Shown in pieces: positions 12,770 to 15,386 of a DNA stretch of 15,386 nucleotides; position 1 is the first letter of the stretch, and each line of letters begins with the position of its first letter. This stretch comes from Microbacteriaceae bacterium (GTDB lineage Bacteria > Actinomycetota > Actinomycetes > Actinomycetales > Microbacteriaceae). The translations under genes were made by a program, and so were the position numbers. The DNA lies in contig JAKONM010000242.1 of NCBI GenBank assembly GCA_022701925.1, forward strand, positions 1 through 15,386, read 5' to 3'. The notes under the pieces were generated by a model, which ran no database searches, had not been told where the DNA came from, and was given only the letters and a program-made list of their open reading frames with translations.

Positions 12770-12799
12770 AGTGTAAGGAGCGACCTGCGAGCGACCTGC
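12770..12799 (-). promoter_or_regulatory. Leaderless promoter with tandem 11-bp repeats
   Basis: The reverse strand reads TACACT at 12775-12770, 6 nt before ATG 12763. Directly upstream, 12778-12799 is a perfect tandem duplication of GAGCGACCTGC (as read on the forward strand), covering the -35 region where no -35 hexamer is visible. An 11-bp period puts both copies on one face of the helix, as in direct-repeat sites of OmpR/PhoP-type activators. The binding protein is unknown. Confidence 0.5.
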
Positions 12800-12813
12800 G
12801 CGCACGCCCAGCA

Positions 12814-12826
12814 GGCCGTCGCGGCC
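12814..12826 (-). terminator. Hairpin after the 53-residue membrane gene
   Basis: GGCCG, TCG, CGGCC forms a perfect 5-bp stem 8 nt past the stop at 12835 on the reverse strand. It separates this gene from the promoter of the next one. Confidence 0.4.
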
Positions 12827-12834
12827 GGACGCGC

Positions 12835-12996
12835 TCATCGTCGGGTCCGGCCCAGCAGCACCGAGAGGCCCATCGCGACGCTGAACAGCGAGCCGGTGAC
12901 GCCGATGCGGTTCAGCCACACCCGGTGCGGCGGCTCGTGGCGCACCGAGTAGGAGACCGGGTCGGATCCCAGCTGGTCGGGGCTCAGGCGGGTCAT
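12835..12996 (-). CDS. Small single-pass membrane protein, 53 residues
   Basis: Unrecognised. The polar N-terminus starts MTRLSPDQLGSDPVSYSV, followed by RHEPPHRVWLNR and one hydrophobic stretch IGVTGSLFSVAMGLSVLLG, then a basic GRTRR end, so one membrane helix with the C-terminus probably inside is expected. Third positions are nearly all G or C. ATG 12996 has GGAG 7 nt upstream. It is on the same strand as two other micro-genes, with its own hairpin downstream. Function is not known. Confidence 0.62.
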   Translation of the reverse strand: MTRLSPDQLGSDPVSYSVRHEPPHRVWLNRIGVTGSLFSVAMGLSVLLGRTRR

Positions 12997-13080
12997 GCGC
13001 CGGCTCCGCGGCGAGTCCGCGTCGGGGTGTGCACCAGGACAGGGTGCCGCACGGCGGCCGTCCCTCGCATCCCGGCGGCC

Positions 13081-13119
13081 GGCTTCCCGCTCGCCGTCGA
13101 GCGGGGGAGGGCGGGAAGC
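13081..13119 (-). terminator. Strong hairpin after the 13124-13285 ORF
   Basis: GCTTCCCGC 13082-13090 and GCGGGAAGC 13111-13119 are perfect 9-bp arms, extended to about 13 bp with one bulge, with an alternative inner hairpin GCTCG, CCGT, CGAGC. It begins 4 nt past the stop at 13124. Confidence 0.55.
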
Positions 13120-13123
13120 GGCC

Positions 13124-13285
13124 TCAGGCCCGCCGGCACCGGTGGCGTTCTGCCGCCGCGGGGGCGGGGGCGGGAACGGCGACGGGCAGGTCGATCGGAC
13201 CGGTGGCGGTGAGCACCCGGATGTCGTGGACGTCGATCGGCACGACGACGCGCGCGTCCTCGCCGGAGCCGCGCGGGGCGGTCAC
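13124..13285 (-). CDS. Small hypothetical protein, 53 residues, coupled to a 12-codon ORF
   Basis: It starts at GTG 13285, reads VTAPRGSGEDARVVVPIDVH, then DIRVLTATGPIDLPVAVPAP and an Ala/Arg-rich end. There is no membrane helix. I do not recognise it. The start GTG overlaps the stop of the upstream 12-codon ORF as GTGA and has no ribosome binding site of its own, so translation is probably coupled. Alternatively the two frames are one gene broken by a frameshift. A strong hairpin follows the stop. Confidence 0.5.
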   Translation of the reverse strand: MTAPRGSGEDARVVVPIDVHDIRVLTATGPIDLPVAVPAPAPAAAERHRCRRA

Positions 13286-13320
13286 GGTCGCACGACCGGG
13301 GTGGAAGGGGTGTGGTGCAC
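13282..13320 (-). CDS. 12-residue upstream ORF (VHHTPSTPVVRP)
   Basis: GTG 13320 has a strong GAGGAG at 13331-13326 and a 5-nt spacer, yet the frame stops after 12 codons, at a TGA that overlaps the next start as GTGA. It may be a leader peptide coupling translation to the 53-residue ORF, or the N-terminus of that protein if the sequence has a one-base error. Confidence 0.4.
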   Translation of the reverse strand: MHHTPSTPVVRP

Positions 13321-13433
13321 GGCGACTCCTCTGTCGACTGGAACAGCACTCAACCCCGCTCGGATGCGCGCGCGGTGAACGGATCCGGCGTGTCCGCCGA
13401 CAGTTCGCGGGCGTCGCTGAACGCGCCGGCGTG

Positions 13434-13463
13434 CCCGGACCGCGCCCCCGTGCATCGTCCGGG
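13434..13463. promoter_or_regulatory. Inverted repeat, distal site upstream of manganese catalase
   Basis: CCCGGAC and GTCCGGG are perfect 7-bp arms with a 16-bp spacer, ending 86 bp before the catalase start. It could be an operator or the terminator of an unseen leader transcript. Confidence 0.3.
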
Positions 13464-13475
13464 AAGTCTCGGAAT

Positions 13476-13498
13476 CGAAGGCATTCGGACGGCCTTCG
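13476..13498. promoter_or_regulatory. Inverted repeat, proximal operator candidate of manganese catalase
   Basis: CGAAGGC and GCCTTCG are perfect 7-bp arms with a 9-bp spacer, 51 bp upstream of GTG 13550. The geometry is like the TetR-type operator at 1824-1846 but the sequence differs. It is a plausible site for an oxidative-stress regulator; none is encoded nearby. Confidence 0.4.
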
Positions 13499-13549
13499 CA
13501 GCGGGCGACCCGCACGCTGCTGGTCCGCACACGACGCAGGAGGCCCACC

Positions 13550-14503
13550 GTGTACTTCCACATCCAGCAGCTCATCAACGAGATCGGCCAGGACGAGCCG
13601 GACCCCGCCGCCGCCAACGCGCTGCAGGAGGGGCTCGGCGGTCAGTTCGGCGAGATGCGCACGATGATGCAGTACCTCTTCCAGTCCATGAACTTCCGCG
13701 GCGCCGCCGCGAAGCCCTACCGCGACGTGATCCAGGGCATCGGCACGGAGGAGATCAGCCACGTCGAGCTGATCGGCACCACGATCTCCCGCCTGCTCGA
13801 CGGTTCGCCCCGCTACCAGGGCAAGCAGACCGACCCGCTGGACACGCCCGGCGCAGGCGGCGCCACGCCGCTGAGCATCGCGCTCGACACCAGCAACATC
13901 CACCACTACCTGGTCGCCGGCCAGGGCGCGCTGCCGGTCGACTCGGCGGGCAACCCGTGGAGCGGCAGCTACGTCTACAACTCGGGCAACCTGGTGCTGG
14001 ACCTGCTCTACAACCTGATGCTCGAGTCGACGGGGCGGCTGCAGAAGTCGCGGATCTACGAGATGACCGACAACAGGACCGCCCGGTCGACGATCGCCTA
14101 CCTGATCGTGCGCGACCAGGCGCACGAGAACGGCTACGCGAAGGCCCTGGAGACGCTCGGCGTCGACTGGAAGAAGCTGCTGCCGATCCCGAAGACGAAC
14201 GCGGAGGCGTTCCCCGAGGTGAAGGCGCTGGTCGACCAGGGCCTGCAGAGCGTGCAGTACACGTTCGACCTCAAGGGCCAGTCGGAGGCCGGCCGCATCT
14301 TCCAGGGCCTGTCGCCCTCGAAGGACGGCACCGATCTGAGCGTGACGAAGCAGGCGCCGGAGGGCGTGCCGTCGACGATCGCCGAGGAGCGCTTCGAGGA
14401 GTATGCGCCGGGGCTCGACCCCGACCTGCTCGAGCTGATCCAGGCCACCGCGGCGCTCGAGCTGGCCGACGTGGAGGCCTCCTTCGGCCCGACCTCGGCC
14501 TGA
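13550..14503 (+). CDS. Manganese catalase
   Basis: Non-haem dimanganese catalase that splits hydrogen peroxide to water and oxygen in the cytosol; 317 residues, normal length. The expected ligands are all present: Glu35 in FGEMRTMMQY, Glu68 and His71 in TEEISHVE, Glu159 in NLMLES and His192 in RDQAHENGY. The spacings (Glu68 to His71, Glu159 to His192) equal those of the Lactobacillus plantarum enzyme. The start is GTG 13550 with AGGAGG closely upstream. Two inverted repeats lie within 120 bp upstream and a 14-bp terminator stem follows, so it is a single-gene unit. It faces away from the micro-gene cluster. Confidence 0.97.
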   Translation: MYFHIQQLINEIGQDEPDPAAANALQEGLGGQFGEMRTMMQYLFQSMNFRGAAAKPYRDVIQGIGTEEISHVELIGTTISRLLDGSPRYQGKQTDPLDTPGAGGATPLSIALDTSNIHHYLVAGQGALPVDSAGNPWSGSYVYNSGNLVLDLLYNLMLESTGRLQKSRIYEMTDNRTARSTIAYLIVRDQAHENGYAKALETLGVDWKKLLPIPKTNAEAFPEVKALVDQGLQSVQYTFDLKGQSEAGRIFQGLSPSKDGTDLSVTKQAPEGVPSTIAEERFEEYAPGLDPDLLELIQATAALELADVEASFGPTSA

Positions 14504-14510
14504 GGCGGCG

Positions 14511-14545
14511 CGGGGGCGGGGCCGTGAGCGGCGGCCCCGCCCCCG
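14511..14545 (+). terminator. Very strong terminator of manganese catalase
   Basis: Perfect 14-bp arms at 14511-14524 and 14532-14545, all G/C, enclose a 7-nt loop and begin 7 bp past the catalase stop. There is no T tract, as often in actinobacteria. Confidence 0.8.
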
Positions 14546-14581
14546 ACTTCCGGGGGCGTCCGGGGCGCTCCCGGGGGTGCC

Positions 14582-14621
14582 GGGCGCCGGTCCGCGCACG
14601 GGCGGTACCGGCGGGGCGCCC
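14582..14621 (+). other. Stable fold upstream of the ribonuclease J gene
   Basis: GGGCGCCGGT 14582-14591 pairs with ACCGGC 14607-14612 and GCGCCC 14616-14621, leaving a three-base bulge. It lies between the catalase terminator and the short leader ORF. In DNA this rich in G and C such folds are common, so significance is uncertain. Confidence 0.3.
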
Positions 14622-14651
14622 GGACGGGCCAGAATTGGATCGCATCCCGCG

Positions 14652-14690
14652 ATGGTCGACGACTTCCTCGCCATCCCGCGGGACCACTGA
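14652..14690 (+). CDS. 12-residue leader ORF before ribonuclease J (MVDDFLAIPRDH)
   Basis: ATG 14652 to TGA 14690, with every sense codon after the ATG ending in C or G, sits 69 bp upstream of the ribonuclease J start. A 9-bp direct repeat CATCCCGCG lies at 14643-14651 and 14672-14680, the first just before the ATG. There is only a weak GGAT upstream. It may be a leader peptide or chance. Confidence 0.3.
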   Translation: MVDDFLAIPRDH

Positions 14691-14759
14691 TCTCGTTCCC
14701 GTCCGCCGCCCGTGCGCCGGACCCACCAGGCGCACGCCGCCTGTCGAAAGGACTTCCCC

Positions 14760-15386
14760 GTGCCCGCTCACGAGCTCGAACTGCACGCCCCGCCCAAGCT
14801 GCCCCGCAACGGCCTCCGCATCACCCCGCTCGGCGGGCTGGGCGAGGTCGGCCGCAACATGACGGTGTTCGAGCACCGCGGGCGTCTGCTCATCGTCGAC
14901 TGCGGGGTGCTGTTCCCCGAGGAGACGCAGCCCGGGATCGACGTGATCCTGCCCGACTTCTCCTCCATCCGGCACCGGCTGGGCGACATCGAGGCGATCG
15001 TGCTGACGCACGGTCACGAGGACCACATCGGCGGCGTGCCCTACCTGCTGAAGGAGCGGCCGACCATCCCCGTGGTGGGCTCGCGCCTGACCCTGGCCTT
15101 CATCAGCGCCAAGCTGAAGGAGCACCGCATCACGCCGAGGACCGAGCGGGTGGAGGAGGGGGACACGAGGTCCTTCGGCCCCTTCGACCTCGAGTTCTTC
15201 GCGGTGAACCACTCCATCCCGGACGGCCTGGCGGTCGCGATCCGCACCGCCGCGGGCTGCGTGCTGCACACGGGCGACTTCAAGATGGACCAGTTCCCCA
15301 TGGACCACCGCCTGACCGACCTGCCCGGGTTCGCCCGGCTGGGCACCGAGGGCGTCGACCTGTTCATGGCCGACTCGACCAACGCC
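14760..15386 (+). CDS. rnj: Ribonuclease J (3' truncated)
   Basis: Dual endo- and 5'-exoribonuclease of the metallo-beta-lactamase and beta-CASP family, acting in mRNA turnover and rRNA maturation. The first 209 residues are present. LGGLGEVGRNMTVFE at 24-38 and IVDCGVLFPEE at 45-55 are family blocks; His84, His86, Asp88 and His89 in THGHEDHIGG bind the two zinc ions, with His151 in VNHSIPD and Asp173 in TGDFKMD as further ligands. The window ends at DSTNA, the start of the beta-CASP domain. The start is GTG 14760 with AAAGGA 7 nt upstream. In many relatives dapA precedes this gene; here a manganese catalase does. The leader holds a 12-codon ORF and a stable fold. Confidence 0.97.
   Translation, partial: MPAHELELHAPPKLPRNGLRITPLGGLGEVGRNMTVFEHRGRLLIVDCGVLFPEETQPGIDVILPDFSSIRHRLGDIEAIVLTHGHEDHIGGVPYLLKERPTIPVVGSRLTLAFISAKLKEHRITPRTERVEEGDTRSFGPFDLEFFAVNHSIPDGLAVAIRTAAGCVLHTGDFKMDQFPMDHRLTDLPGFARLGTEGVDLFMADSTNA

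Noticed and set aside
13346..13353. AGCACTC-like sequence recalling half of a CIRCE (HrcA) element
   Set aside because: The matching GAGTGCT half at the required 9-bp spacing is absent.
13124..14674. Long reverse-strand open frame antisense to manganese catalase
   Set aside because: It is a shadow of the catalase frame; only the short segment 13124-13285 has independent coding signs.

Overview
The window is very GC-rich DNA with almost exclusively G/C third codon positions, GTG starts, many genes that look leaderless, an SOS box of the Gram-positive type and a DUF222/HNH protein. Together these point to an actinobacterium (Actinomycetota); I do not assign a genus. No tRNA, rRNA, CRISPR array, insertion sequence or phage module was seen. 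Both ends cut genes: a zinc alcohol dehydrogenase on the left and ribonuclease J on the right.

Layout. 1-1041: 3' part of a zinc-dependent dehydrogenase. 1070-2724: a TetR repressor divergent from a QorB-like NAD(P)-binding oxidoreductase, with two similar operators between them. 2725-3045: a strongly foldable leader or terminator, then a 53-residue Cys/His protein. 3129-4637: GH51 alpha-L-arabinofuranosidase. 4695-5442: a small membrane-type protein whose frame appears broken from a short acidic N-terminal ORF, and a divergent 56-residue ORF. 5539-6999: DUF222/HNH endonuclease-like protein with an SOS box upstream. 7125-8666: reverse-strand ClgR-like regulator ending in LAA, an alpha/beta hydrolase whose ribosome binding site is in a hairpin, and a small hypothetical protein. 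8765-11260: soluble Ser/Thr kinase fused to a GAF-like domain, a degenerate SGNH-like protein and a 56-residue ORF. 11282-12262: diacylglycerol/lipid kinase. 12263-12577: gene-free, rich in hairpins. 12578-13320: reverse-strand cluster of very small genes, each followed by its own hairpin. 13550-14503: manganese catalase with a very strong terminator. 14652-15386: leader ORF and ribonuclease J.

The genes do not form one pathway. Several belong to stress or housekeeping adaptation (catalase, RNase J, ClgR-like regulator, SOS-linked HNH protein, quinone-oxidoreductase-like protein with its repressor). A recurring feature is a TANNNT -10 hexamer placed 6-7 nt before the start codon, which fixes several starts and implies leaderless mRNAs. 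I found no convincing new multi-gene system. The best leads are the SOS box on the DUF222/HNH gene, the LAA tail of the regulator, a possible three-way-junction RNA, the 11-bp tandem repeat promoter and the cluster of micro-genes.
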